Shown here: piece by piece, positions 44,045-55,500 of the stretch | How positions within the stretch are numbered: position 1 is the first letter of the stretch | How the letters are laid out: each line of letters opens with the position of its first letter | Assembly (NCBI RefSeq): GCF_050624435.1 | Contig: NC_134540.1 | Coordinates: 22,966,001-23,030,000, forward strand | DNA length: 64,000 nt | Source: Tenrec ecaudatus | Lineage: Eukaryota > Chordata > Mammalia > Afrosoricida > Tenrecidae | Direction: 5' to 3' | Position numbers and translations under genes: made by a program | Notes under the pieces: generated by a model | Seen by the model: only the letters and a program-made list of their open reading frames with translations | Told to the model about the DNA's origin: nothing | Databases searched by the model: none

Positions 44045-47000
44045 AAATATTGCCCTAACCAAATATCGCAAGCATTTGGAAACAACCCAAATTTCCATCA
44101 ATGGATGAATGGATTAAAAATCTGTGGTACTGATGGGCCGGCCCCAATCCCAACTACTTGGACACCTACCCCTCCCCTCAGAAGAATTTATTTCAGAGAA
44201 CAGCACTGAATCTGCAGCTCTGGAGAGGGACATGTCGGATCAGAACACGGGAGCAAATGAAGAGGTCGGAAGAGAGAGTGGAGTACATCCTGGGCCATCA
44301 AGCCCTGAGGATAATATTCTCATTCAGATTAGCCAATCCACCCAGAAGACCATATGGCCGGCCCCACTATGAGATACGACATCCCTTACTGACCCATAGC
44401 CCAACATGGGACAACACTGGAGACAGTGTGTGAATTGCACCCGATCTGATCCTACAACACCAAGGCAAAACACTAATGGTGTGCAACAGAACAGCAAGGG
44501 GAACAGAGCAATGGAGTCCGCAGGGAATACCAAAAATAGACTTTGGGGTCAGGGCTTGGCACCCCATCAGACTCGACTGGAAAACATTTCTAAAGGCCAA
44601 CAAACAGTCCTTGAGTTAACTACAAGCTGTTCTTTCTTGTGTTTTGTTTTATTTTTTTTCATTGACTTGTTGTTTTGTTTTCTTTTGTTGCTTGGTTTTG
44701 CTCTGTTTTGTTTTTTGTGCATGTTATTATCTACACAGGTCTGTCTAAATAAGATAGGCTGGATGAACAATCTGGAGGAGAAAACAAAAGGACAGACAGT
44801 TCTGGGGGGACACGGGAGAGAGGGAGGTCGGGGGAAAGAAGTGGTGTTAACAAACCCAGGGACAAGAGAACAACAAGTGATCCAAATCGTTGGTGAGGAG
44901 GGTGTAGGAGGCCTGGTAGGGTTTGGTCAAGGTAATGTAACCAAGAGGAATTACTGAAACCCAAATGAAGGCTGAGCATGATAGTGGGACAAGAAGAAAG
45001 ATAAAGGAAATAGAGGAAAGAGCTAGGAGGCAAAGGGCATTTATAGAGGTCTAAATAAAGGCATGCAAATATGTAAATATATTTATATATGAGGATGTGG
45101 AAATAAATCAATGTCCATACATGCATAGGTTTAGTATTAAGGTAGCAGATGGACATTGGGCCTCCACTCAAGTACTCTCTCAATGCAAGAATACTTTGTT
45201 CTGTTAAATTGTCATTCCATGATGCTCACCTTCACGGCACAATTGCTGAAGACAAAGCGGGTGCATAAGCAAATGTGGTGAAGAAAGCTGATGGTGCCCG
45301 GCTATCAAAAGATATAGCGTCTGGGGACTTAAAGGCTTGAAGGTAAACAAGTGGCCATCAAGTTCAGAAGCAACAAAGCCCACATGGAAGAAGCACACCA
45401 GTCTGTGCAATCACGCGGTGCCAAAGGGATCAGGTATCAAGCATCATCAGAACAAAAAAATCATATCATTGTGAAAGAGGGGGAGTGCCGAGGGGAGATG
45501 CAAAGCCCATCTGTAGGCAATTCGACATCCCCTTACAGAAGGGTTACAGGGAGGAGACGAGCCAGTCAGGGTGCAGTGTAGCAACAATGAAACATACAAG
45601 TTGCCTCAAGTTCCTAAATGTTTCCTCCCCTAACCCCATCCCCACTATCATGATCCCAATTTTACCTTACAAATCTGGCTAGACCAAAGGATGTATAGGA
45701 ACTGGAAACTCAGGGAATCCAGGGCGGATGATCCCTTCAGGACCAGTGCTGAGAGTGGTGATACCGGGAGGGTGGAGGGAAGGTGGAGTAGAAAGGGGGA
45801 ACTGATTACAAGTATCTACATATAACCTCCCTGGGGGATAGACAACAGAAAAGTGGGTGAAGGGAGACACCAGACAGTGTAAGACATGACAAAATAATAA
45901 TTTATAAATTATCAAGGGTTCATGAGGGAGGGGGAGTGGGGAGGGAGGGGGAACACTGAGGAGCTGATACCAGGGGCTAAAATGGAGAGCAAATGTTTTG
46001 AGAATGAGGGTAATGAATATACAAATGTGTGTTACACAATTGATATATGTATGGATTGTAATAGGAGTTGTATGAGCCATTAATAAAATGATTAATAAAT
46101 ATCTGTGGCACATACATACAATGAAGTACTACTACACATCCATAAAAAGCAGTGATGAGTGCATGGAGCATGTCACCAAATCAGAAGAATTGGAGGAAAT
46201 TATGCTAAGAGAAATAAGCCAAGCACAAAAGGACAAGTACAACATGAGTCCGCTGAGGTAAGCTTAAAAATGCAAAAGGGGCATAGGGGAAGAGCTACTA
46301 TATCCATACATTCCTGGGGTGAGATCCAGGTTCTATGGCAGGGGCCAGACTCAATCCAGGGATACATATGGGAGCCAACTAAAAAGGAGGGGAAAAATAA
46401 AAAAGACATGGGTAGCAGAGGAACAAGGCACTAACCCACCTAAGGGAGGGTATTGTTTCTATCTCCACAGGAGAGGGAGAGAGGACCAGACTTCAACCCA
46501 GTGAGCCAAGACGTGAGTGCAACATCCTGGCACAAAGAAGCAAATCAATGGAGAGGTCTGTGGGACCAGCTCCAAGCCCAACTACGTGGACAACCCCTTC
46601 TCTCCCCCTACCCCCACCCCGACCCCCCACAAGAATTCACTTCAGAGAACAACACTGCAGCTATAGTTCAGGGAGAGCCCGTTTCTGATCAGAGCTCACA
46701 GGAACAAAAAAAGAGGGAAGGAGAGAGAGTGGAGCACATCCTGGCCCACCAAGCCCCAAGGATGCGATATTCCTGCTCAGAGTGGCCAATGCACAGAGAG
46801 GACCATAGGACCGGCCCCACCATGAGAAACAACATCCCTCACTGACTCATAGCACTATGGGGGACAACGCTGGAGACAGTGCGGGAATGTGCTTGCTCTG
46901 ACCCCACCACACAGTGGTGAAATGCTAAGGGTGTATAACAGAGCAGCAAGGGGAGCAAAGCAATGAGGTCCCTGGGGAATACAAAAAATAGACTTTGGGG

Positions 47001-48292
47001 CTATAGTGTAGCACCCCATCAGACTCGACTAGAAAACACTCCTAAAAGTCAACATACAGACCTGAAACTATTTATAGACTTTTATTTTTTTGTCATTGTT
47101 TTTTTTCTTTTTGTTTTGTCTTGTTTTTGTGCTTATTATTGTCTCTGCATGTCCATCTAGATAAGATAGGAGCGATAAACAAACTGGAGGAAAAAATAAT
47201 GGGACCAGTGGTTCTGGGGGACATAGGAGAGGGGGAGGCGGGGGAAAAGGAGTGGGGTGTTAACCAATCCAGAGACAAGGGAACAACAAGTGATTTGAAA
47301 TCAGTGGTGAGGAGGGCCTAGGATGCCTGGTGGAGCTTGATCAAGGGCAATGTAGCTGAGAGGAATTACTGAAACTCGAATGATGGCAGACCATGACAGT
47401 GGGACAGGAGGAAAGGAAAAAGACATAGAGGAAAGAACTAGGAGGCAAAGTATATTTATAGAGGTCAAAAACAGGCAAGTACATATGGGAAGAAAGCTAA
47501 TGGTGCTGAAAAGATATCTGGAGTCTTAAAGGCTTGAAGATAAATAAGCAGATCTAGCTGAGAAGCAACAAAGCCCACATGAAAGAAGTACACCAGCCTG
47601 TATGATCATGAGGTGTTTATGGGATCAGATATCAGCCATCAAAGACTTAGAACAAAAAATCATATTGACATGAATGAGGGGGAGGGAGAAGTGGAGACCA
47701 AAGCCTATCTGTGGACAATTGGACCTCCCCATACACAAGGGTCACAAGGAAATGACAAGCCTGCCAGGGTGCTGTATAGCACGGACAAAACGCACAACCT
47801 TCCTCTAGTTCTACAATGCTTCCTCCCACCCCACTATCATGACCCCAATTCTACCTCACAAATCCAGCTGGACTAGAGCATATACACAGGTCCAGAAAAG
47901 AGATCAAAACACAGGGAATTCAGGACAGATAAACTCTCAGGACCAATAATGAGAGTAGTGATGCCAGGAGGGGAAGGGGAAGGTGTGGGGAGAAAGATGT
48001 AAATCAAAATGATCTACATATAACCCCATCCCAGGGGGATGGGCAACAGAAAAGTGGGTGAAGAGAGACAGTAGTCGGTTATAAGACATAAAAAAATGAT
48101 AAATTATCAAGGTTTGATGAGGGAGGGAACATGGGGGAGGGGGAAAAGATCTGATACCAAGGGCTCATGTAGAAAGAAAATGTTTTCAAAATGATGATGG
48201 CACCAAATGTACAAATGTGCTTGACACATGGATGGACGTATGCATTGTGATAAGAGCTGTAAGATCTCCCAATAAAATGATTAAACAAAACA
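44045..48292 (+). mobile_element. LINE-1 (host copy), split by a second L1
   Basis: The end of ORF2 and start of the 3' region (catttggaaacaacccaaat, tccatcaatggatgaatgga) lie at 44045-44130. The copy resumes at 46112 with atacaatgaagtactactac and the long 3' region, ending tctcccaataaaatgattaa at about 48292. The 2-kb break is the L1 at 44131-46096. Open frames in the 3' region (for example 44406-44957) have no L1 protein similarity. Confidence 0.85.
44131..46096 (+). mobile_element. LINE-1 (guest copy), 5'-truncated, inside another L1
   Basis: Begins tgatgggccggccccaatcc and ends gccattaataaaatgattaa. It is parallel in sequence to 46570-48292 of the host copy. The flanks aaatctgtggtac (44118-44130) and aaatatctgtggcac (46097-46111) are a target-site duplication with a 2-bp indel and one change, and the host L1 continues directly after it. 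Confidence 0.85.
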
Positions 48293-48559
48293 CTTAGCAA
48301 ACTAAACCCTGAAAAAAAATTAAAAAGGATTATATACCGTGAAAAAAATTTCCCTGACAATGTTAGATAACTGGAGACATTAGAACAAAGCTGTCTGAAT
48401 AGGGGCAAGCTCACAGTTTTGCCTTCATGAGACTGGCGTGGGGTCACTGCCTCTTGTGGGCTGCATGCGTTTCTTGCTCTGCGGGCCCATGCCTCTCCTC
48501 CGGCCGCGGTGGACGGCAGGGTGCACATTATGGCCTGATCTCACTGCCCACTCTACCTC

Positions 48560-48665
48560 GGAGCCTGTGTGGAGCAGTGCTCCCTAGCTACCCAAAAGAT
48601 GAATGATTCGAACTCACCAGGTTCTCGCGGGAGAGATGTGACTGCTTCCCTGGAGACCTACAATT
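48560..48665 (+). repeat. AfroSINE, partial
   Basis: ctacccaaaagatgaatgat, gattcgaactcaccaggttc, then a gggagagatgtgactgcttc body. Confidence 0.6.
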
Positions 48666-48705
48666 GTGGAAATTCTTCGGGGAAGGTTCACCCCATCCTC
48701 TAGAG

Positions 48706-48941
48706 CAGGGGTGTCAAACTGACAGCCCGCGGCCCCCCGAGGTAATTTTTTGTGGCCCACAATGCTCTGAAATAAAATATAACAAGGGAATTGTGTGTAC
48801 GTTATTGCCTCGATCTCCCCTAAGCACTATTTTCTTCATAACAATTTTTATCTATTTTCATTTTATTTTAGAGCATCGTGGGCCACAAAAAATTACCTCC
48901 GGGCTGCATGAGGCTTGAGGGCCGCCAGTTTGACACCCTTG
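48706..48941. mobile_element. Fold-back hAT MITE with 8-bp duplication
   Basis: 236 bp. Left end CAGGGGTGTCAAACTGACAG; the complement of the right end is CAAGGGTGTCAAACTGGCGG. The inverted arms extend about 75 bp (gaggtaattttttgtggccc on the left, mirrored at 48880-48900). It is flanked on both sides by CTCTAGAG (48698-48705 and 48942-48949), an exact 8-bp hAT duplication. No ORF. Confidence 0.92.
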
Positions 48942-48949
48942 CTCTAGAG

Positions 48950-49429
48950 CAGCGGTTCTCAACCTGTGGGTCGTGACTCCTTTGGGGGACAAACGACCCT
49001 TTCACGGGGGTCGCCTAAGACCATCAGAAAACACATATTTCCGATGGTCTTAGGAACCGAGACACCGCTCCTCTATCCACCTCCAGGCAGGTCCGCCCAC
49101 ATGCAGATAAGCCTACATGTGAGCATCCGTTTTGAAGACTGTTACCCGTGCTACACCATGATTCAAGACAAATTAGTCATTAGAAATAAATATTTCACAA
49201 TATATAATTACTTATTGTTTTTGTGATTAATCACTATGCTTTAATCATGTTCAATTTATAACATGACAAATACTCTCTTCATATCATATATTTACATGAT
49301 GATTCATAACAGTAGCAAAATTATAGTTATGAAGTAGCAATGAATATAATGTTATGGTTGGGCGGGGGTCACCACCACATGAGGAACTGTGTGAAAGGGT
49401 AGCGGCATGAGGAAGGTGGAGAACCAGTG
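48950..49429 (+). mobile_element. SPIN non-autonomous hAT transposon
   Basis: 480 bp. It starts CAGCGGTTCTCAACCTGTGG, continues gaccctttcacgggggtcgc and catatttccgatggtcttag, and ends with ggaaggtggagaaccagtg, the imperfect complement of the start. This matches the SPIN family, whose nTCTAGAn target preference fits the CTCTAGAG on its left. The right flank (gtttttat) is not a matching duplication. No transposase coding. Confidence 0.92.
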
Positions 49430-49439
49430 GTTTTTATCT

Positions 49440-49787
49440 TTTCTTTTGGTCTCTTGGTTTAGGTATGTATGAGTAAAGGAGGACCGATCGCCATGATCGA
49501 TGTACAAACCTCCCCCACCCCCAGGTGGGTGAACAACAGAAACGTGGGTGAAGGGAGACAGGGATGGTGTAAAATATGAAAACAAAATAGTTTGTAAATT
49601 ACTTTTGGTGAGAGGGTCCGAGAAGGGAGGGGCACAAAAGAGGAGCAGCAAGGGCTCATGTAGAAATAAAATATTTGGAAATGCTGATGGCAACGTATGT
49701 ACGAATGTGCTCGACACAACTGATGTATGGATTGTTATGGGAGCTGTGAGAGCCCCCAATCAAGTGATTTATTAAAATAAAAAAACA
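49440..49787 (+). mobile_element. LINE-1 3' end abutting SPIN
   Basis: gtgaacaacagaaacgtggg, gctcgacacaactgatgtat, gagagcccccaatcaagtga, A-rich tail. It starts within about 10 bp of the SPIN end. Confidence 0.78.
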
Positions 49788-50054
49788 TATGGTTGAGCCT
49801 TTTAGTGTTTTTTGTACCGCTCTTTTCGACTGATATATTTGCCCTTCCTAGTTGAGCACTGAAGTAAAAACACAACTTAAGATACACTACTTTTCCCTCA
49901 TTTCCCTATTCGTCCCTTTTATATCTTTTTTTTCCTTACTAGAATTTTTTATCTGAAGAAAAATTGTAACAGGAAATCACTTAATATAAACTTTACAATT
50001 CTAGACAGAATTATGAGTTCTCCTTTTTTTCTTGATGTAAAGCTCTCTTTTATT
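49788..50054. other. Unassigned AT-rich intron
   Basis: Nothing recognised. Confidence 0.35.
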
Positions 50055-50345
50055 TTTAAAATTTTAATTAATCATTTTATTGAGAACTGTTACAGATATC
50101 ATATTTCATAGTTCAATCACATCAAGCAGTATTGTGTATTTTCTACCACAATCAGTTTCAAAACATTTTTTTTCTTCATGATATCAGTTCCCCTCTATCC
50201 CCACCACCCTCTACCCTACCTCCCAGGAACACCCCCCCATCCCCTTTTCTTTTCCTGTAATAGTGTTTTTGCCATATCTTAACACATTCCAATATATTCA
50301 TTTCACACACAATTCTACTGTTCAGTCCCATTGAGTGGGATGCAC
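50055..50345 (-). mobile_element. LINE-1 3' end
   Basis: Antisense: taatcattttattgagaact, caatcacatcaagcagtatt, accacaatcagtttcaaaac, cagtcccattgagtgggatg. Same 3' subfamily as 10372-10674. Confidence 0.82.
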
Positions 50346-50349
50346 ACCT

Positions 50350-50495
50350 TTCCAGAATGGATTGCCCCTGGGGGTTTCTGAGGCTACGAATCTTGACAAG
50401 AAGAGCAGAAAGCCTCATCTTTCTCCTTCAAAGTGGATGTTTGTTTCTAACTGCTGACCTTGTCTTTAGAAGCCTCGTAATCAATTCACTAAACT
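50350..50495 (-). repeat. AfroSINE, eroded
   Basis: Antisense: attgcccctgggggtttctg, aggctacgaatcttgacaag, ctaactgctgaccttgtctt. Confidence 0.65.
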
Positions 50496-50649
50496 TCTTT
50501 GGAAAACTATATAGCAAATAAAAATCTTTTGTGACTATACGTTAAATGTTGTGGAATTTTCAACCGAAAATCTGTTTAAATTTTCATCATATTGCATTAA
50601 TTGACACCACTTAAAACATCCAAGACAAAAAAAGTCAATGAAAATCTAA

Positions 50650-51000
50650 TGCTGGGAGAGTGGAGGGTGGGTGGGTTGGAAAGGGGGAACTGATTACAAG
50701 GATCCACATGTGACCTCTTCCTTGGGAGAGGGACAGCAGAGAAGGGGGGAAGGGAGACTCCGGATAGGGCAAGATATGACAAAATAACGAGGTACAAATT
50801 ACCAAGGGCACATGAGGGAGGGGGGAAAGGGGAGGGAGGGGAAAAAAAAAGAAGACCTGATGCAAGGGGCTTAAGTGGAGAGCAAATGCCTTGAGAATGA
50901 TTGGGGCAGGGAATGTATGGATGTGCTTTATACAATTGATGTATGTATATGTATGGATGGTGATAAGAGTTGTATGAGTCCCTAATAAAATGTAAAAAAA
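50650..51000 (+). mobile_element. LINE-1 3' end
   Basis: tgctgggagagtggagggtg, aagggggaactgattacaag, acaattgatgtatgtatatg, gagtccctaataaaatgtaa, A tail. Confidence 0.85.
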
Positions 51001-51017
51001 GAAAAGAGGAGAAAAAA

Positions 51018-51130
51018 ATGATTAGGGCAAAGACTGTACAGATGTGCTTTATACAATTGATGTATGTATATGTATGAACTGTGATAAGAATTGTATGAGC
51101 CCCTAATAAATTGTTAAAATTAAAAAAAAA
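51018..51130 (+). repeat. Second LINE-1 tail in tandem
   Basis: Repeats only the last roughly 105 bp of the L1 at 50650-51000 (gtgctttatacaattgatgt, gagcccctaataaattgtta) directly after its A tail. Confidence 0.8.
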
Positions 51131-51248
51131 GTATCTAAAAAAAAAAGAAAATCTTTTACGTGTTCATTTATTTTTATGATTTACTAAGATGAATTGTCCA
51201 AGTTTTACTAACATTAATACTAGAGACATTTTCCAGAGCCTAATCTAG

Positions 51249-51412
51249 AGAGCCCTAGTGGTGTAGTGGTTATGAATTGGGCTGCTCACCTCAAAGTCAG
51301 CAGTTCAAAACCTCCAGCCCCTCCTTGGGAGAAAGATGAGTCGTCCTAGTCCTATTGCAGGGCTGGCAATAGTCAGAATGGACTTGCTGGTCATGGGTTG
51401 GGTTGGGTTAAA
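51249..51412 (+). repeat. AfroSINE
   Basis: agagccctagtggtgtagtg, gggctgctcacctcaaagtc, agcagttcaaaacctccagc. Confidence 0.82.
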
Positions 51413-51429
51413 TTAGGTTGAGGCAAACT

Positions 51430-51512
51430 AGGAACAACATTTCTAAGAATGGAAATTCCAGAATACTTAACTGCACTTATATGGAACCTATACATAGACC
51501 AAGATGCCTGTT
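51430..51512 (+). mobile_element. BovB/RTE reverse-transcriptase fragment
   Basis: gaatggaaattccagaatac, then cctatacatagaccaagatg is a sense BovB coding piece. It is only 83 bp and lies directly before an antisense BovB 3' end. Confidence 0.65.
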
Positions 51513-51614
51513 GCTGCTGGCTGGTACCATTGACGTGGTTCAAATTACAGTGACCTCATGTACAACAGAATGAAACACTGTCCAGTTCTGCACCAGCCTC
51601 CCAGTTAGGATGAG

Positions 51615-52150
51615 TTCTTAAGACAAGCAAAACCCATAATGATTTTATGTGTGGGTAACTAGAAAAAGATATATATCAAGAAATGGCTCATATAGTTGTA
51701 GAAGTAAGTTAGTGTAGTCCAGTTCAAGTCTGTGGGTCAGATGTAAGCTGGAGGCTTCTCCTGACTCCTGTAGCTGCTGGGGCTGAAGAACACAAAGCAG
51801 GAAGATGAAGCAGGAAGACCACAGGTCAGTGGATACTGACCGGAATGAATCCTAGGTTGGCTCCTGCGATCAGCAGGCAAAACAATAGAGAGTCGATGAA
51901 CCAGGCGCAGAACTCAAATCCAGCAGTCAAAGTGAGCTTCCTCAGACTGTCAACTTACATTAAGAGTAAGCTAAATTTTGGATGAAACTCTCTTCAATCA
52001 TCTCAAATCGATGGCTAGATAAAGGAGGTCTATTCTCTCCACAAGTGTGTGGCTGCTTCACAGAAGATTCCATCTTGGAGCTGAGCACACTGCTAGGTCG
52101 TATGGAAGAATCCTGGCCCAAACAAGTTGACATCATCCTTAGTTATCACA
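51615..52150 (-). mobile_element. LTR-like element of a second family, in BovB
   Basis: On minus it starts TGTGATAACTAAGGATGATG and ends near CTAGTTACCCACACATAAAA. On plus, caagaaatggctcatatagt and gtgggtcagatgtaagctgg are further landmarks. The BovB reading resumes on either side. No clear duplication. Confidence 0.55.
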
Positions 52151-52860
52151 GGGCTCATCTTTTTTGCTGATCCTTTACTTTACCAAACCTGATGTCCTTT
52201 TCCTGATAGCATGTCCAAAGTACATGAGACAAAGTCATACCATTCTCGTTTCCAAGGAACACTGTGGTTGCACCGCCGAGATAGATTTGTTTGTTCTTTT
52301 GGCGGTCAAGGTATCGCAACACTCTTTGCCCAGCACTGTAATGCAAATGCGTCATTCTCCTGTCATCTTCCTTTTCCATTTTCCAGCTTTCACAGCTAGA
52401 AGAGGCCACTGAAAATACCGTGGTTTGGGACAAGCACCAATCATCTGAAAAGTGACACCTTGGCTGTTTAGCATTCTAAAGAGCTCCCGTACGGCAGACC
52501 TTCCCAATGCAATGCATGCTATGATTTCTGACAGCTGCTCTCACGAATGCTGACTGTCGAACTTAATAAATAAAAAAGACATGCTTCACAACTTCATTCT
52601 TTTCTCCATTTTCCTGTTCTTCCATTTCTCCAGAATGCTGTTTACTGATCACGCTGGGAGAATTTTTTTAACCTCATTGAGTGGTAATCTGTACGGAAGG
52701 CTGGATTGCCTGAGCTTCATTATCAAGTGCTCCAAAGTCCTCTCTACTTAAAACCCGCAAGGCTAAGCCATCTGCATGGTGGAGGCCGTTCTCATCCTTC
52801 CTTTAATCCTGATGCCAGGTCTTCATACAGCCTAACTTTTCAGATGATTTGTTCACTGTA

Positions 52861-53045
52861 GGAGCAGCCCTGGCAGTGCAGTGGTTACGCATTGAGCTGC
52901 GATTTGCATCGTTGCCAGTTGAAACCACCAGCAACTCCTAGGGAGACAGACGGGGCTATGTGCTCGTGTACACAGTTAGTCTCGAACACCCACGGGGGTT
53001 GCCATGAGTCAGCCCTGACCCCAAGATGGCGAGTTTGGGTTTTAT
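52861..53045 (+). repeat. AfroSINE inserted in BovB
   Basis: gagcagccctggcagtgcag, tggttacgcattgagctgcg, gttgccatgagtcagccctg, gacc...gcgagtttgggtttt tail. BovB continues on both sides. Confidence 0.85.
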
Positions 53046-53520
53046 ATAGATTACATAAATACAGAGAAACATACCTTTTCTGATTTTAATCACTCACTAC
53101 ACCCTTGTGCTGTTCAAAAACTGTCCCCTGGACTATGCACATCTCTATAAGTATACAATTTGGTATTCTGAAGTTTTCATTCTTTGCAATGTTATCTCTA
53201 GTTTGCTTTGGTCCACACAGTCAAATGCCTGGGCATAATCAATAAATTACAAGCAAGCATCTTTCTGGTATTCTGTTTTCAGCCAAGATCCATCTGGGCA
53301 CAGCAATGATAGCCCTCATGTCACGTCCTCTTCTGAATCCAGCTGGAATTCCTGGCGGCTCCCTAGAGATGTTCTGTTGCAACTGCCTTTGAATCATCTT
53401 CAGCACAGCTTTACTTGTGTGCAATCTTAATGGTGCTGCTTGATACTTTCCACTCTCTCTTGGGGCTCCGACTTTAGAAAGCACGCAGATATGTCGTCTG
53501 TGGATCTTCTCCAGTCAGGA

Positions 53521-55029
53521 GCCCAGGGAGGAAAATTTACGGAGGGACTGGTTTTCAGGTGCCAACCTTGCACTTGCATGACTCTGAGCTAAGTGCCTTC
53601 TTAAATTGCATGTCCTACATGCCCTGCTTGCTTTACTGTACTGTTGATCCCAATACTTACTTTCAAACAATAATACTTACCAATATTCTTATGCAATTGT
53701 GAGTTGTTAGCTATTCTGAGGCCTACGTAACCCTCAGAGACAAAAAGTGAATGAATGAATCCTGCAGTCCCTTGGTTTTATCAGGGAAATATTTAATGGA
53801 ATTCCCAAGTATTTCCATAGCCACCAGCATTTCCACAGTTTCTGCAACTGTATACGCTGTATAACTAGATAATAAATGATTTCTTAGAAAGAAAATAAGC
53901 AGATGGTATCTGATTTTTTAAATTAAACTTTCAGTTTTGCTTTCCTTTAAAAAGAAAAGGAAGTTACTTAAAAATGTTTAGCATTAAGAAAAGCCACAAT
54001 GTTGGATTACTAAAATATAATTACTGAAATGAGAAGATATTGTGAAATGCATGAAAATTGACAATTATTTTACTAGTTATGTATCTACACAGCAGTAGAG
54101 AGTTTATGTGAGTAGTTTAATTTTTCTAGCATTTAGATATTTTATTTTAAATCTACTCAGTTCTCAACCTAGTAAGTAAAAAGCTTTTATTTAGCCTCAA
54201 GAGAAATGAACTTCCAGGTACTAAATATAAAAAGGTATAAATCAGAATTGCTCACATATGTTTTGGAGAGTCAATTCTAATCCTTTAAAATCAAATGAGA
54301 CTTGCCATTTTGAAACACACACACACACACACACACACACAAAACCAACCAACAAAAACCAAAAAAACCAAAAAAATTGTTAGCTTATTGAAAAAAAGTA
54401 GTTGCTAAGACCAAATATAATCACTTGTAGTTAAGTATTAAGCAAACAAAACAAAACAAAACAAACACAATTGTAAAAGTTTGTATGAGAATAAATGTGG
54501 TAGTTAAGCCAGCGACGAGGGTTGTAATGGATAAGGTCAGAAATGTGAAGAATCCAAAGAAAAAATAAGTTAGCTTCGAAGATGCTTCTTTCACCTCAGC
54601 CAACCATTGTTAGATTTATCTACCAAAAGTTATCTCTTAATTTTCTACCTAAAGTTATCTATTTTAGATAGAAAAATGGAGTGAGAGCTTGAGGGAGATA
54701 AATAAGCCCCTCTGTCTTTCTCTTATATCATGGGCACATTGAAGAGAATTCAGTTCTAAGATAGAGTCAATTTCTCAGTTGTTCTGATACCATTTCCAGA
54801 ACATGCCCCTTCAAACGTTTCTAGTAATAGTCCCCCGATTCCTCATTCCCAATAACATCCTGTCAAAAATACGAAATATCTGGCAGACATTCAGCAACCA
54901 GTGGCAGCCCTTGAGTATTTCATTTTCTTATGGGATTAGAAAATGGTACAACTTATGGCCAAGAAGAGGCATAATGGTGCCGAGTGGTTCAATGGATAAA
55001 GGTTTTGGATTTAAAACACTAGGTTTGAA
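53521..55029. other. Unassigned AT-rich intron
   Basis: Contains a (CA)n tract and (AAACA)n near 54445-54470. No exon recognised. Confidence 0.35.
54315..54341. repeat. (CA)n microsatellite
   Basis: About 13 CA units. Confidence 0.93.
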
Positions 55030-55500
55030 GAAATCCACTTTGGGTAAGGATGTAGAGCTACTGAAAAACTCTCATCCACCACTAGTAGGAAGGGAAAGGG
55101 ACAAGTCAGCGTGGGAAATGGTTTAGCAGTTCCTGATAAAGTTAAACACAATCCTGTTTCCAGGTATTCACTCAAGAGAAGTATAAACACGTGGTCACAC
55201 AAACACCTGTACGTGATTACTTACAGATTCATCCAGAGATGACTAAACTGGAAATATCTGTTCATCGACTGGTAAATCGATAAGCAAGCCATGATGCATC
55301 CATGCTATGGGCTATGACAGCGAGAGGGAATAAATGACTAATATCTTCAACAGCAGACGAATCATAGATAGAGCATGCTGTGTGAACAGGCAGACTCAAA
55401 AGGCAAAACTATTAACTGGTACTAGTGGCTGCTAGGATTGAGGAATTTTGGGGGCAATAATGAAATTATTCTATCCACTGTAGTGGTGGTCACACAATGG
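55030..55500 (+). mobile_element. Ancient LINE-1 3' end
   Basis: Follows the mammal-wide L1 3' coding end: gggaaatggtttagcagttc, aaacacctgtacgtgattac, ctgttcatcgactggtaaat, then a caagccatgatgcatccatg block. Strongly diverged. It lies 380 bp from the 55882-55966 exon. Confidence 0.6.

Larger units (their letters stand above)
51515..53520 (-). mobile_element. BovB/RTE LINE, antisense, with LTR and SINE insertions
   Basis: The 3' terminus complement (acagaatgaaacactgtcca) starts near 51565. Resumes at 52151 (tttactttaccaaacctgat) after an LTR-like element, and at 53050 after a SINE. The reverse-transcriptase part near 53340-53240 reads on minus GFRRGRDMRAIIA and RWILAENR, the BovB finger motif. 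About 1.3 kb of BovB remains, with several stops. Confidence 0.87.

Noticed and set aside
44406..44957. 183-codon open frame, the longest in the window
   Set aside because: It lies wholly within the L1 3' region, is not kept open in the parallel copies at 46860-47320 or in 1451-3297, and has no L1 protein motif.
54421..54603. 60-residue hydrophobic ORF resembling a small membrane protein
   Set aside because: Its start is a TTG, its C-terminal part is a (TTTTG)n repeat, and there is no Kozak context or splice support.
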